The translations under genes were made by a program, and so were the position numbers. From Polaromonas sp. (GTDB lineage: Bacteria > Pseudomonadota > Gammaproteobacteria > Burkholderiales > Burkholderiaceae_C), in contig NZ_JAQSDL010000084.1 of NCBI RefSeq assembly GCF_029945895.1, positions 102,000-165,999 on the forward strand: DNA of 64,000 nucleotides, written 5' to 3'. The notes under the pieces were generated by a model. It was not told the DNA's origin. It made no database searches and saw only the letters and a program-made list of their open reading frames with translations. This document shows, in pieces, positions 38,596 to 47,685 of this stretch; the stretch's first letter is position 1; each line of letters starts with the position of its first letter.

Positions 38596-41472
38596 TCAAT
38601 GCCCTTTGGCCGTGCCGGTTTGATAGCCGGCAAACCCTGCAAGCTGCCCGCCCCGATGAATGGCCACGGCGCAGTACTTGAACTCGGGGATTTTCCCGAA
38701 GGGGTCCAACGCTGCGTTGGTCATCAGGTTGGCGGCGGCTTCGTAATAGGCAAACGGAATGAACACCGCCCCCTGCGGCGTGCCGTCATCGCGCCGCACA
38801 TGAAGTACCACCGCCCCGCGCCGCGATTGCACGGTCACCGCATCGCCCGGCGCCAGCCCCAGCGCCAACAGGTCGGCGCCGCACAGCGAGGCCGTGGCCA
38901 TGGGTTCGATGGCATCGAGCACGGCGGTTCGCCGCGTCATGCTCCCGGTGTGCCAGTGCTCGAGTTGCCGCCCCGTGATGAGCACAAACGGATAGTCGGC
39001 ATCGGGCCGTTCGTTCGCGGGAATGATGTCGGCCGGGACCAGGTGGACGCGGCCGTCTTCGGTGGCAAAGTGATCGATGAACACGATGGGTTCCCCGGGG
39101 TCGTCTTCGCTGAGGCAGGGATAGGTCACGCTGGACTCGCGCTGCAACCGCTCCCAGCTGATGCCCGAGATCGCGGTGTGCATGGCCTGACGCATTTCCT
39201 CATAAACTGCGGCCACGCCATCGTGCATGCCTGCGTAATTCCAGCGCAGCCCCATGCGGCTGGCGAGTTGCTGGATGATCCACAGATCGGGTTTTGCATC
39301 CCCTGGCGGCTCGACAGCCTGCTGGCCGAGCTGCACCATGCGGTCGGTGTTGGTGACGGTGCCGGTCTTTTCCGGCCAGGCCGTGGCGGGCAACACCACG
39401 TCGGCCAGCCACGCGGTTTCGGTCATGAAGATGTCCTGCACCACCAGATGCTGCAGGCTGGCCAGCGCGTGGCGCGCATGGTTCAGGTCGGGGTCGCTCA
39501 TGGCCGGGTTTTCGCCCATGATGTACATGCCGCGCACCTTGTGCGGGTCGCTCTCGGGCGCCAGCGCCTTGTGCATGATTTCCACCACGGTGTAACCGGG
39601 AGACCCGTCAAGTCTGGTATTCCAGAAATTCTCGAACCATTGGTGCGCGGCGGCGTTGTCCACGCGCTGGTAGTTGGGAAACATCATGGGGATCAAACCC
39701 GCGTCACTGGCGCCCTGTACATTGTTCTGGCCGCGCAGCGGATGCAGGCCGGCGCCGGGTTTGCCGATCTGCCCGGTCACGGTGGCCAGCGCGATCAGGC
39801 AGCGCGCGTTGTCGGTGCCATGGACATGCTGGCTGATGCCCATGCCCCATAGAATCATGGCGGCTTTGGCTTTGGCGAAAGCACGCGCGACTTCGCGCAG
39901 CGTTGCAGCCGGGATGCCGCAAACCGGCGCCATGGTCTCCGGGCTGTAGCCCTTGACGTTTTCCCGGAGCGCTTCGTAGTTGCTGGCGCGCCTGTCGATG
40001 AAGTCCTGGTCCACCAGGCCCTCGTCAATCACCGCATGGATCAGCGCATTGAGCATGGCCACGTCGGTATCGGCCTTGAACTGCAACGTGCGCCAGGCGT
40101 GTTTGCCGATATCGGTGACGCGCGGGTCGGCCAGCACGATTCTGGCGCCCTTCTGCGCGGCGTTCTTCATCCAGGTGGCGGCCACGGGGTGGTTGGCCGA
40201 CGGGTTGGAGCCGATCACAAAAATAAGGTCCGAATGCGCCACATCGTTGACCTGGTTGCTCACGGCGCCCGAACCCACGCCTTCCAGCAGGGCTGCCACG
40301 CTGGAGGCATGGCACAGGCGCGTGCAATGGTCCACATTGTTGGAACCAAAGCCGGTGCGCACCAGCTTCTGGAACAGGTAAGCCTCCTCATTGCTGCCCT
40401 TGGCGGAGCCAAAGCCGGCGAGCGACTTGCTGCCATGACCATCGCGCAGGCCATTGAACCCGGCACTCGCCAGACCCAGCGCCTCGTCCCAGCTCGCTTC
40501 GCGAAACACCTCCGACCAGTCCGCCGTGTTGCGGTTCAGATGCTGCAAGGCAGCCGGGTCCTTGGAGACACCCGCCTTGCGGATCAGGGGTTTGGTCAGG
40601 CGCTGGGGGCTGTGCGCATAGTCAAAACCAAAACGCCCCTTGACGCACAGCCGCGAATGGTTGGCGGGTCCGTCGCGACCATCGACGCTGACAATTTTGT
40701 TGTCTTTTACCTTGTAGGTCACCAGGCAGCCGACGCCGCAGAAGGGGCACACGGAGTCGACCTTTTTATCGACAAGCTGCGATCCCATCAGGGTCTTGGG
40801 CATCAGGGCGCCGGTCGGGCAGGCCTGCACACATTCGCCGCAGGCCACGCAGCTGCTGTCGCCCATGGGGTCGGCCAGGTCGAAGGCGATTGCGCTGTGC
40901 GATCCGCGCATGGTGTAGCCGATCACGTCGTTGACCTGCTCCTCGCGGCAGGCGGTCACGCAACGCTTGCACTGGATGCAGGCGTCCAGATTGACGGCCA
41001 TGGCCGGGTGCGACAGGTCGGCGGCCGGTTGGGCACGGCGCAGGACCTTGAGTGCGGGGCGCACGGAAACGTCCAGGCGCGCGGCCCATTCGCTGAGCTC
41101 GCCATGCTGCAGCGACTCATCGGTTTCACTCCATTTGTAACCGGTGTCGGGCATGTCAGAGAGCAGCATCTCGAGCACCATCTTCTGGCTCTTGACGGCG
41201 CGTTCGCTGTTGGCCTGCACCTCCATGCCGGCCGTGACGTTGCGGCAGCAGCTGGGCGCCAGCGTGCGCTCGCCCTTGATCTCGACCACACAGGCACGGC
41301 AGTTGCCGTCGGCGCGGTAGCCGTCCTTGTAGCAGAGGTGCGGAATGTCCACACCATGGCGCTGGGCGGCCTTGAGGATGGTTTCGCCCTCAAAGGCATG
41401 GAGGGTCTTGTCGTCAAGCCTGAACTCGACGGTTTGCGGCAGCACTTCAACAAGTTTGGCCGGCGCGTTCAT
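38596..41472 (-). CDS. fdsA: NAD-dependent formate dehydrogenase, alpha subunit FdsA
   Basis: The cytosolic enzyme couples formate oxidation to NAD+. The 958-residue protein has an N-terminal [2Fe-2S] ferredoxin domain (Cys47, 58, 61, 75), two NuoG-like [4Fe-4S] sets (Cys165-175 and Cys208-218), the FDH [4Fe-4S] set (Cys242, 245, 249, 276) and the Mo ligand Cys387-His388 in RLCHASSVAAL. No TAT signal is present. It overlaps the FdsGB stop by 4 nt. A small FdsD subunit is not found in this window. Confidence 0.95.
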   Translation of the reverse strand: MNAPAKLVEVLPQTVEFRLDDKTLHAFEGETILKAAQRHGVDIPHLCYKDGYRADGNCRACVVEIKGERTLAPSCCRNVTAGMEVQANSERAVKSQKMVLEMLLSDMPDTGYKWSETDESLQHGELSEWAARLDVSVRPALKVLRRAQPAADLSHPAMAVNLDACIQCKRCVTACREEQVNDVIGYTMRGSHSAIAFDLADPMGDSSCVACGECVQACPTGALMPKTLMGSQLVDKKVDSVCPFCGVGCLVTYKVKDNKIVSVDGRDGPANHSRLCVKGRFGFDYAHSPQRLTKPLIRKAGVSKDPAALQHLNRNTADWSEVFREASWDEALGLASAGFNGLRDGHGSKSLAGFGSAKGSNEEAYLFQKLVRTGFGSNNVDHCTRLCHASSVAALLEGVGSGAVSNQVNDVAHSDLIFVIGSNPSANHPVAATWMKNAAQKGARIVLADPRVTDIGKHAWRTLQFKADTDVAMLNALIHAVIDEGLVDQDFIDRRASNYEALRENVKGYSPETMAPVCGIPAATLREVARAFAKAKAAMILWGMGISQHVHGTDNARCLIALATVTGQIGKPGAGLHPLRGQNNVQGASDAGLIPMMFPNYQRVDNAAAHQWFENFWNTRLDGSPGYTVVEIMHKALAPESDPHKVRGMYIMGENPAMSDPDLNHARHALASLQHLVVQDIFMTETAWLADVVLPATAWPEKTGTVTNTDRMVQLGQQAVEPPGDAKPDLWIIQQLASRMGLRWNYAGMHDGVAAVYEEMRQAMHTAISGISWERLQRESSVTYPCLSEDDPGEPIVFIDHFATEDGRVHLVPADIIPANERPDADYPFVLITGRQLEHWHTGSMTRRTAVLDAIEPMATASLCGADLLALGLAPGDAVTVQSRRGAVVLHVRRDDGTPQGAVFIPFAYYEAAANLMTNAALDPFGKIPEFKYCAVAIHRGGQLAGFAGYQTGTAKGH

Positions 41473-43283
41473 GCGGGAGTCCCAATTTCATGCGGAAAAT
41501 ATTTCTGGACGCAGCGCACCGGGTTGGGCGCAGCCTGCCCCAATCCACAGATGGAAGCATCGGTCATCACCTGGTTCAGATCGTCCAGCGTGACGTGGTC
41601 CCACAAGGAAGACTCCATCAGCGTGGCTGCCTTGACCGTGCCAACGCGGCAGGGCGTGCACTGGCCACAGCTTTCATGGGCGAAGAAACGCATCATGTTG
41701 AGTGCTGCATCCCGCGCCTTGTCCTGGTGCCCCAACACGATGACGGCAGCCGAGCCGATGAAGCCGCCGTGCGGCTGCAAGGTGTCGAAGTCGAGCGGCA
41801 GCCTGGCATGGCTGGCCGGAAAAATGCCGCCAGAAGCGCCGCCCGGCAGGTAGGCATACAGGGTGTGGCCCTCCTGCATGCCGCCGCAATACTCGTCGAT
41901 CAGCTCCAGCAAGGTGATGCCAGCGGGCGCCAGCTTGACGCCGGGGTCCTTCACCCGGCCGCTGACGCTGAAAGAGCGCAGGCCTTTGCGGCCGTTGCGG
42001 CCAAAGCCGCTGAACCACTGCGGGCCTTTTTCGACAATGTCGCGCACCCAGTACACGGTTTCGAAGTTGTGCACCAGCGTGGGCCGCCCGAACAGCCCGA
42101 CCTCGGCGAGATAGGGCGGACGCAGGCGCGGCTCGCCGCGTTTGCCTTCGATGCTTTCAATCATGGCCGACTCCTCGCCGCAGATGTAGGCGCCCGCACC
42201 GCGCCGCAGTTCGATCAGGGGCAGCGGGCACGGCGGATCAGCCAGCAGTTTGGCCAGCTCGGCTTGCAGCATGGTGCGGCAGTCGTGGTATTCGTCGCGC
42301 AGGTAGAGGTAGCAGGCCTCTGTGCCCACCACCTGCGCCGCGATCAGCACGCCTTCCAGGAAACGGTGCGGATCGCGTTCCAGCCAGGTGCGGTCCTTGA
42401 ACGTACCGGGCTCGCCTTCGTCGATGTTGATCGCCATCAGGCGCGGGCCGGGCTGGCCCTGCACGATGCGCCACTTGCGCCCGGCCGGAAAACCCGCGCC
42501 ACCCAGGCCGCGCAGGCCGGAATGTTCCATGGCGACAAGCACCGCCCCGGCATCTTCTTCCCCATTAACCAGCGCCGCCGCAAGCGCATAACCACCGTGG
42601 GAGCGGTAGGTGGCGTAGTCGGTGAAAGCCGGCACCACCTGGTCGGCCGAGCCCGGGACACTTTTTTCCGCATGATCAGATGCTACGAAATTAATAGCTG
42701 CTTGCGCTTTCCCCTCCTGGGCCGGAGGCCGATTTGTCATCAGAACCACGGCCTCGGCCGTGGCCAGCGGCAGCGCCTGCTGGTGCACCAGAACAGCCGG
42801 CGCCTGCTCACAGCGTCCCAGGCACGGCGCGGCGATCACCCGCACCTCCTGCCCCAGCAGCGCGGGCAGGCGCGCCAGCAGGTCCTGCGCACCGGCCAGC
42901 TCGCAGGCGAGCCCGTCGCACACACGCACCGTGAGGCGCGGCGCCGGGCCGTCGCCCTTGACCACCTCGAAGTGGTGATAAAAGCTCGCCACCTCGTACA
43001 CCTCGGCCATGGGAATGTTCATCTCCCGCGCCAGCGCCACCAGGTGCCGCTCATGCAGGCAGCGCCAGGCGTCGTTGAGTGAATGCAAGTGTTCGATCAG
43101 CAGGTCGCGCCGGTGGCCGCCCTCGGGTCGCCCGCCAATCAGCGCGCGAACTTCGGCCAGGGACACCTCGTCGGCCTGGCGGCCCTTGAGCTTGCTTTTG
43201 CGGCGGATGCGCTCGCGCATGTCGTCCAGCGTGGCCAGGGCCACGGCGGGAACAGGTTCAGGGGGGACCGGGGAAGCGTTCAT
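41469..43283 (-). CDS. NAD-dependent formate dehydrogenase, FdsG-FdsB fusion
   Basis: The 604-residue protein combines the NuoE-like and NuoF-like subunits: [2Fe-2S] cysteines Cys122, Cys127, Cys154 and Cys158, then the NuoF part with FMN loop GGAGFPAGRKW, NADH-binding NIDEGEPGTFKDR and [4Fe-4S] ESCGQCTPCRVG. Usual Fds systems have separate FdsG and FdsB; no other FdsG gene is here, so the fusion must serve both. The linker (residues 183-201) is encoded by a family 2 repeat. It follows the LysR gene by 41 nt. Confidence 0.93.
   Translation of the reverse strand: MNASPVPPEPVPAVALATLDDMRERIRRKSKLKGRQADEVSLAEVRALIGGRPEGGHRRDLLIEHLHSLNDAWRCLHERHLVALAREMNIPMAEVYEVASFYHHFEVVKGDGPAPRLTVRVCDGLACELAGAQDLLARLPALLGQEVRVIAAPCLGRCEQAPAVLVHQQALPLATAEAVVLMTNRPPAQEGKAQAAINFVASDHAEKSVPGSADQVVPAFTDYATYRSHGGYALAAALVNGEEDAGAVLVAMEHSGLRGLGGAGFPAGRKWRIVQGQPGPRLMAINIDEGEPGTFKDRTWLERDPHRFLEGVLIAAQVVGTEACYLYLRDEYHDCRTMLQAELAKLLADPPCPLPLIELRRGAGAYICGEESAMIESIEGKRGEPRLRPPYLAEVGLFGRPTLVHNFETVYWVRDIVEKGPQWFSGFGRNGRKGLRSFSVSGRVKDPGVKLAPAGITLLELIDEYCGGMQEGHTLYAYLPGGASGGIFPASHARLPLDFDTLQPHGGFIGSAAVIVLGHQDKARDAALNMMRFFAHESCGQCTPCRVGTVKAATLMESSLWDHVTLDDLNQVMTDASICGLGQAAPNPVRCVQKYFPHEIGTPA
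42681..42735 (+). repeat. Family 2 repeat inside the FdsGB fusion gene
   Basis: The copy reads TGCTACGAAATTAATAGCTG, CTTGCGCTTTCCCCTCCTGG, GCCGGAGGCC. It encodes, antisense, the linker between the two enzyme modules (residues 183-201, MTNRPPAQEGKAQAAINFVAS). Confidence 0.8.
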
Positions 43284-43324
43284 GACGCACTGTCGCCGCT
43301 GGGCCCGGCCGCGTCAAATTGAAT

Positions 43325-44296
43325 TCATGTATGCGCTGATTCAGGATCTGAATGCAGTGCCCCGCTGTGCTGCGCCGCGTGACGCAACCACGCCCCGTCC
43401 CGGGCCAGCACCAGCGCAGCCTGCAAGGCCCGCGAGGGGGTCGCCTTGGCCAGCGTGAAAAAGCCGACGGGTGTCGTCAGCTCCGGCTGGACCAGCGGCA
43501 GGGCTTCGAGTTCGGCATAACTGCGGACCGCGCCCACCAGCGCACCCGGCAACACGCTGCAGACCTCGCCGGCAACCACGCTGAGAGCCAGCGCCAGGAT
43601 GGAATTGGTCTCCATGACCGGCCTGACCGCCAGCCCGAGGCCGGCAAAGGCGCTGTCCACAATGCTGCGGTTGTGCATCTCGGGTGTCAGCAGGCACAGC
43701 GGCAGCTGCGCCGCATCGCGCCAGTTCATGGCCGGCCCCACATGCAGCCCGCTGCCCGGCCGGCCGGGCGCCGCCGCGCGCCGCACCAGGAAGTAGTGTT
43801 CGGTGTACTGCGGCAGCAGCTCGAAACGGCGGGTGTGCTGGTTCAGGCGTTCGACAAAGCCGAGGCCCAGATCCAGCGACAGGTTCTCCAGGCCGAGTTC
43901 AATTTCCTGTGAGCTCAGCGACCGAACCACGGGCGCGATGCCCGGGTAACGTTGCCGGAGTTGGGCCGCGAAACGCGTCGCCACCGGCACGGCCGTCGGC
44001 ACCACGCCCAGGTGCAATGCACCCTGCGGCTGGCCGGCACTGCTGCGCAGTTCCTGCTGAAGCAATTCGTGTTCGTGCAGCATGCGTTGCGCGGTGGCCA
44101 GCACGCGCTCGCCTTCCGGCGTGAGGCCGGCGTAGGTGCGGCCGCGCTTGACGATGGCGATGCTGAATTCCTTCTCCAGCGCACGCAGGGCGTTGGACAG
44201 CGCCGGCTGGGTGATGCCGCAGGACTGGGCGGCGCGAGCGTAATGCCGGTGCTCGCTGAGGGCCACCAGATAACGCAGCGAAGCGAGCATGTTCAT
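43325..44296 (-). CDS. LysR-family regulator adjacent to formate dehydrogenase
   Basis: The 323-residue protein has the LysR winged helix (MNMLASLRYLVALSEHRHYARAAQSCGITQPALSNALR... about residues 1-62) and a periplasmic-binding-like effector domain. The FdsGB gene begins 41 nt after its stop, same strand, so it is likely in the same transcript or controls a promoter in its own gene. Control by formate or oxidative stress is inferred from location. The upstream open frame is Arg-rich and not part of the protein. Confidence 0.88.
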   Translation of the reverse strand: MNMLASLRYLVALSEHRHYARAAQSCGITQPALSNALRALEKEFSIAIVKRGRTYAGLTPEGERVLATAQRMLHEHELLQQELRSSAGQPQGALHLGVVPTAVPVATRFAAQLRQRYPGIAPVVRSLSSQEIELGLENLSLDLGLGFVERLNQHTRRFELLPQYTEHYFLVRRAAAPGRPGSGLHVGPAMNWRDAAQLPLCLLTPEMHNRSIVDSAFAGLGLAVRPVMETNSILALALSVVAGEVCSVLPGALVGAVRSYAELEALPLVQPELTTPVGFFTLAKATPSRALQAALVLARDGAWLRHAAQHSGALHSDPESAHT

Positions 44297-44321
44297 GGTT
44301 GGCCCCCGACACCCGGGAAGA

Positions 44322-45413
44322 TCAGGTGTTTTTCGAGATCGTGATGGTCGGGAACTTGGCGGAAAAGTCTTTCGCCTTGGCGGCAATCGTGATGGCCACC
44401 TGACGTGCCACAGCCTTGTAGATGCCGGCGACCTCGCCGTCCGGGTCGGCCACCACCGTGGGTCGGCCGTTGTCGGCCTGCAGGCGGATCTGCATGTCCA
44501 GCGGCAACGCACCGAGGTAACTCATGCCGTAGTCGGCCGCCATCTTCTTGCCGCCGTCCTGGCCAAAAATATGCTCGGTGTGGCCGCACTTGCTGCAGAT
44601 ATGCACCGCCATGTTTTCGACGATGCCCAGGATGGGCACGCCCACCTTCTCGAACATCTTGATGCCTTTTTTGGCATCAAGCAGCGCGATGTCCTGCGGC
44701 GTGGTGACGATCACTGCGCCCGTCATGGGCACGCGCTGGGACAGCGTGAGCTGGATGTCGCCGGTGCCCGGCGGCATGTCGACGATCAGATAGTCCAGGT
44801 CTTTCCAGTTGGTCTGGCGCAGCAGCTGCTCGAGGGCTTGCGTGGCCATCGGGCCGCGCCAGATCATGGCCTCGTCCTGGGCGACCAGAAAACCGATGGA
44901 CATGACCTGGATGCCGTAGTTCTCCATCGGCTCCATGTTCTTGCCGTCCACGCTTTCCGGGCGGCCCTCGATGCCCATCATCATGGGCTGGCTGGGGCCA
45001 TAGATGTCGGCGTCAAGCAGGCCGACGCTGGCGCCCTCAGCAGCCAGGGCCAGCGCCAGGTTGACGGCGGTGGTGCTTTTGCCAACACCGCCCTTGCCGG
45101 AGGCCACGGCCACGATGTTCTTGACGTTGGGCAGCAACTGCACGCCGCGCTGCACGCTGTGGCTGGCGATCCTGAAGCTCACATTGACCGACACGTTGGT
45201 CACGCCCGCCACACCCTTGGCGGCGGCAATCAGCAGCTTGCGGATACCGGCCAGCTGGCTTTTGGCCGGGTAACCCAGTTCCACATCAAAGGACACGTCA
45301 CCACCGGCGATCTGCAGGTTTTTCAGGGCCTTGGTGCTGACAAAATCCTTGCCGGTGTTGGGGTCAAGCACGCCTTGCAGGGCGTTCAAAATTGCCTGTT
45401 GTTCTACAGCCAT
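44322..45413 (-). CDS. apbC: Iron-sulfur carrier protein Mrp/ApbC
   Basis: Mrp/ApbC binds and transfers [4Fe-4S] clusters, relevant to the many Fe-S proteins nearby. The 363-residue protein has a short N-terminal MIP18-like domain (about 1-85) and a P-loop ATPase: deviant Walker A GKGGVGKST at 106-114, LLDADIYGPSQP, and the cluster-binding HICSKCGH. An open frame extends much further upstream, but that part is antisense to metG and unlike any protein. It is divergent from metG. Confidence 0.94.
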   Translation of the reverse strand: MAVEQQAILNALQGVLDPNTGKDFVSTKALKNLQIAGGDVSFDVELGYPAKSQLAGIRKLLIAAAKGVAGVTNVSVNVSFRIASHSVQRGVQLLPNVKNIVAVASGKGGVGKSTTAVNLALALAAEGASVGLLDADIYGPSQPMMMGIEGRPESVDGKNMEPMENYGIQVMSIGFLVAQDEAMIWRGPMATQALEQLLRQTNWKDLDYLIVDMPPGTGDIQLTLSQRVPMTGAVIVTTPQDIALLDAKKGIKMFEKVGVPILGIVENMAVHICSKCGHTEHIFGQDGGKKMAADYGMSYLGALPLDMQIRLQADNGRPTVVADPDGEVAGIYKAVARQVAITIAAKAKDFSAKFPTITISKNT

Positions 45414-45584
45414 CGGGATAGGTCTCCGGGTAAATCTGACAGGGCAGCCTGGGCCGCCGGAATTGCCGCCAAGTCTAACGCCGCAAAACAAACCGGGGTG
45501 CCGTGAGGGATTGGCGCCGGGGCTCAGGCGCGGACGCGCCTTAAAATCGCCGGTCTGCCTCTTCAAAGCCACAAAGCCCTCTTT

Positions 45585-47666
45585 ATGTCCCAGCGCCGCC
45601 TTTTCGTCACCACCGCCCTGCCCTACGCCAATGGCAATTTCCACATCGGCCACATCATGGAGTACATCCAGGCCGACATCTGGGTGCGCTTCCAGAGGAT
45701 GCAGGGCCATGCGGTAAATTTTGTCGGCGCTGACGACGCGCATGGCGCACCCATCATGATCGCCGCAGAAAAAGCCGGCAAGACGCCGCAACAATTTGTG
45801 GCCGACATCGCCGCGGGACGCAAGCCCTACCTCGACGGATTTCACATCAGCTTTGACAACTGGCATTCCACCGACGCGCCGGAGAACCACCAGTTGGCCC
45901 AGCAGATCTACCGGGACCTCAAGAAGGCCGGCCTGATTTCGACAAAAACCATCGAGCAGTTTTTCGACGCCGAAAAGAACATGTTCCTGCCCGACCGCTT
46001 CATCAAGGGCCAGTGCCCCAAGTGCGGTGCGAAAGACCAGTACGGTGACAACTGCGAGGTCTGCGGCGCCGTGTACGCGCCGACCGACCTGATCAACCCG
46101 TACTCCGCCCTGTCGGGCGCCACGCCGGTGCTCAAAAGCTCCGAGCATTTCTTTTTCCGGCTGTCCGACCCGCGCTGTGTCGAGTTCCTCGAGCAGTGGA
46201 CGCAGGACGGAAAACTGCAGCCCGAGGTGGCCAACAAGGTCAAGGAGTGGTTCTCGGTGCGTGACAACGCCGACGGCACCCAGAGCGAAGGCCTGGGCGA
46301 CTGGGACATCTCGCGGGACGCCCCCTACTTCGGCATCGAGATCCCGGATGCCCCGGGCAAGTATTTCTATGTCTGGCTGGATGCGCCTGTGGGTTACCTC
46401 GCGTCGCTGAAAAACCTGCTGGACAAGCGGGGCGAGGACTACGCCGCCTACATGGCCGACCCCGCGCTGGAGCAGTACCACTTCATCGGCAAGGACATCG
46501 TCACCTTCCATACCCTGTTCTGGCCGGCCATGCTGCATTTCAGCGGCCGCAAGACACCGGACAACGTGTTTGTGCATGGTTTTCTGACCGTCAACAACGG
46601 CGAGAAGATGAGCAAGAGCCGTGGCACCGGGCTGGACCCGCTCAAGTACCTGAGCCTGGGCATGAACCCCGAGTGGCTGCGTTATTACCTCGCCGCCAAG
46701 CTCAATGCGCGCAATGAAGACATTGACTTCAACGCCGACGATTTCATGGCGCGGGTCAACAGCGACCTGGTGGGCAAATACATCAACATCGCCAGCCGCG
46801 CGGCCGGCTTCATTGCCAAACGCTTCGCTGGCCGGCTCGGGGAGATCTCCGCCGACGGCGATGCGCTGCTGTCCGTACTGCGCGACCAGAGCGACACCAT
46901 CACGCAGCTGTATGAATTCCGTGAATTCGCCAAGGCCCTGCGTGAAGTCATGCTGCTGGCCGACCGCGTCAATGCCTATGTGGACCAGAACAAACCCTGG
47001 GAACTGGCCAAAAAAGAAGGCATGGACACCCGCCTGCAGGATGTCTGCACGGTCTGTATCGAGGCGTTCCGCCTGCTGACGATTTACCTCAAGCCGGTGC
47101 TGCCGGCGCTGGGCGCGCAGGTCGAGAACTTCCTGAAAACCGCACCGCTCGGCTTTGCCGATGCCGCAGTCCTCCTGGGCAGCGGGCACCTGATCGGTGA
47201 CTACGCCCATTTGATGCAACGTGTCGACATCAAGCAACTTGACGCACTGTTTGAGCCTCCAGCCCAGGCGGAGCAGGCGCCAACAGCTATTGAATCCATA
47301 GCACCCGGCGGCGAGGAGATGGCACCTGTCATCACCATCGACGACTTCAGCAAGATCGACCTGCGGATTGCCAGAATCGTCAATTGCGAAGCCGTCGAAG
47401 GTTCAACCAAATTGCTGCGCCTGACGCTGGACGTGGGCGAAGCTACCCTGCGCAACGTCTTCAGCGGCATCGCCAGCGCCTACAAGCCCGAAGACCTGAT
47501 CGGCAAACACACGGTGATGGTGGCCAACCTGGCGCCGCGCAAGATGAAGTTCGGCATCAGCGAAGGCATGGTGCTGGCCGCCAGTCACGCCAATGAAAAA
47601 GCCCAACCCGGCATCTTTGTGCTGGAGCCTCTGCCCGGCGCGCAGCCCGGCATGCGCGTGCGGTAG
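45585..47666 (+). CDS. metG: Methionine--tRNA ligase
   Basis: MetRS charges initiator and elongator tRNA-Met. The 693-residue protein has HIGH at residues 20-23, zinc-binding [23 protein letters not shown] in [11 protein letters not shown], and a C-terminal OB-fold tRNA-binding domain from about residue 590 ([20 protein letters not shown]). The linker between catalytic body and OB domain (about 556-574, [18 protein letters not shown]) is encoded by a family 2 repeat. Otherwise length and motifs are normal. Confidence 0.97.
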   Translation: MSQRRLFVTTALPYANGNFHIGHIMEYIQADIWVRFQRMQGHAVNFVGADDAHGAPIMIAAEKAGKTPQQFVADIAAGRKPYLDGFHISFDNWHSTDAPENHQLAQQIYRDLKKAGLISTKTIEQFFDAEKNMFLPDRFIKGQCPKCGAKDQYGDNCEVCGAVYAPTDLINPYSALSGATPVLKSSEHFFFRLSDPRCVEFLEQWTQDGKLQPEVANKVKEWFSVRDNADGTQSEGLGDWDISRDAPYFGIEIPDAPGKYFYVWLDAPVGYLASLKNLLDKRGEDYAAYMADPALEQYHFIGKDIVTFHTLFWPAMLHFSGRKTPDNVFVHGFLTVNNGEKMSKSRGTGLDPLKYLSLGMNPEWLRYYLAAKLNARNEDIDFNADDFMARVNSDLVGKYINIASRAAGFIAKRFAGRLGEISADGDALLSVLRDQSDTITQLYEFREFAKALREVMLLADRVNAYVDQNKPWELAKKEGMDTRLQDVCTVCIEAFRLLTIYLKPVLPALGAQVENFLKTAPLGFADAAVLLGSGHLIGDYAHLMQRVDIKQLDALFEPPAQAEQAPTAIESIAPGGEEMAPVITIDDFSKIDLRIARIVNCEAVEGSTKLLRLTLDVGEATLRNVFSGIASAYKPEDLIGKHTVMVANLAPRKMKFGISEGMVLAASHANEKAQPGIFVLEPLPGAQPGMRVR
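47252..47304 (-). repeat. Family 2 repeat inside metG
   Basis: On the minus strand the copy reads GCTATGGATTCAATAGCTGT, TGGCGCCTGCTCCGCCTGGG, CTGGAGGC. It lies in the linker before the C-terminal tRNA-binding domain, a place that can accept extra residues. Confidence 0.8.
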
Positions 47667-47685
47667 GGCAAGCGCTCAGCCGCCC

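Noticed and set aside
36024..43082. Several frames of 440-605 codons on the plus strand through the formate island
   Set aside because: All lie opposite complete Fe-S or molybdopterin enzymes and show only composition bias.
45414..47237. Very long N-terminal extension of the Mrp/ApbC frame
   Set aside because: The extra part is the reverse of metG. Mrp has its normal length from 45413.
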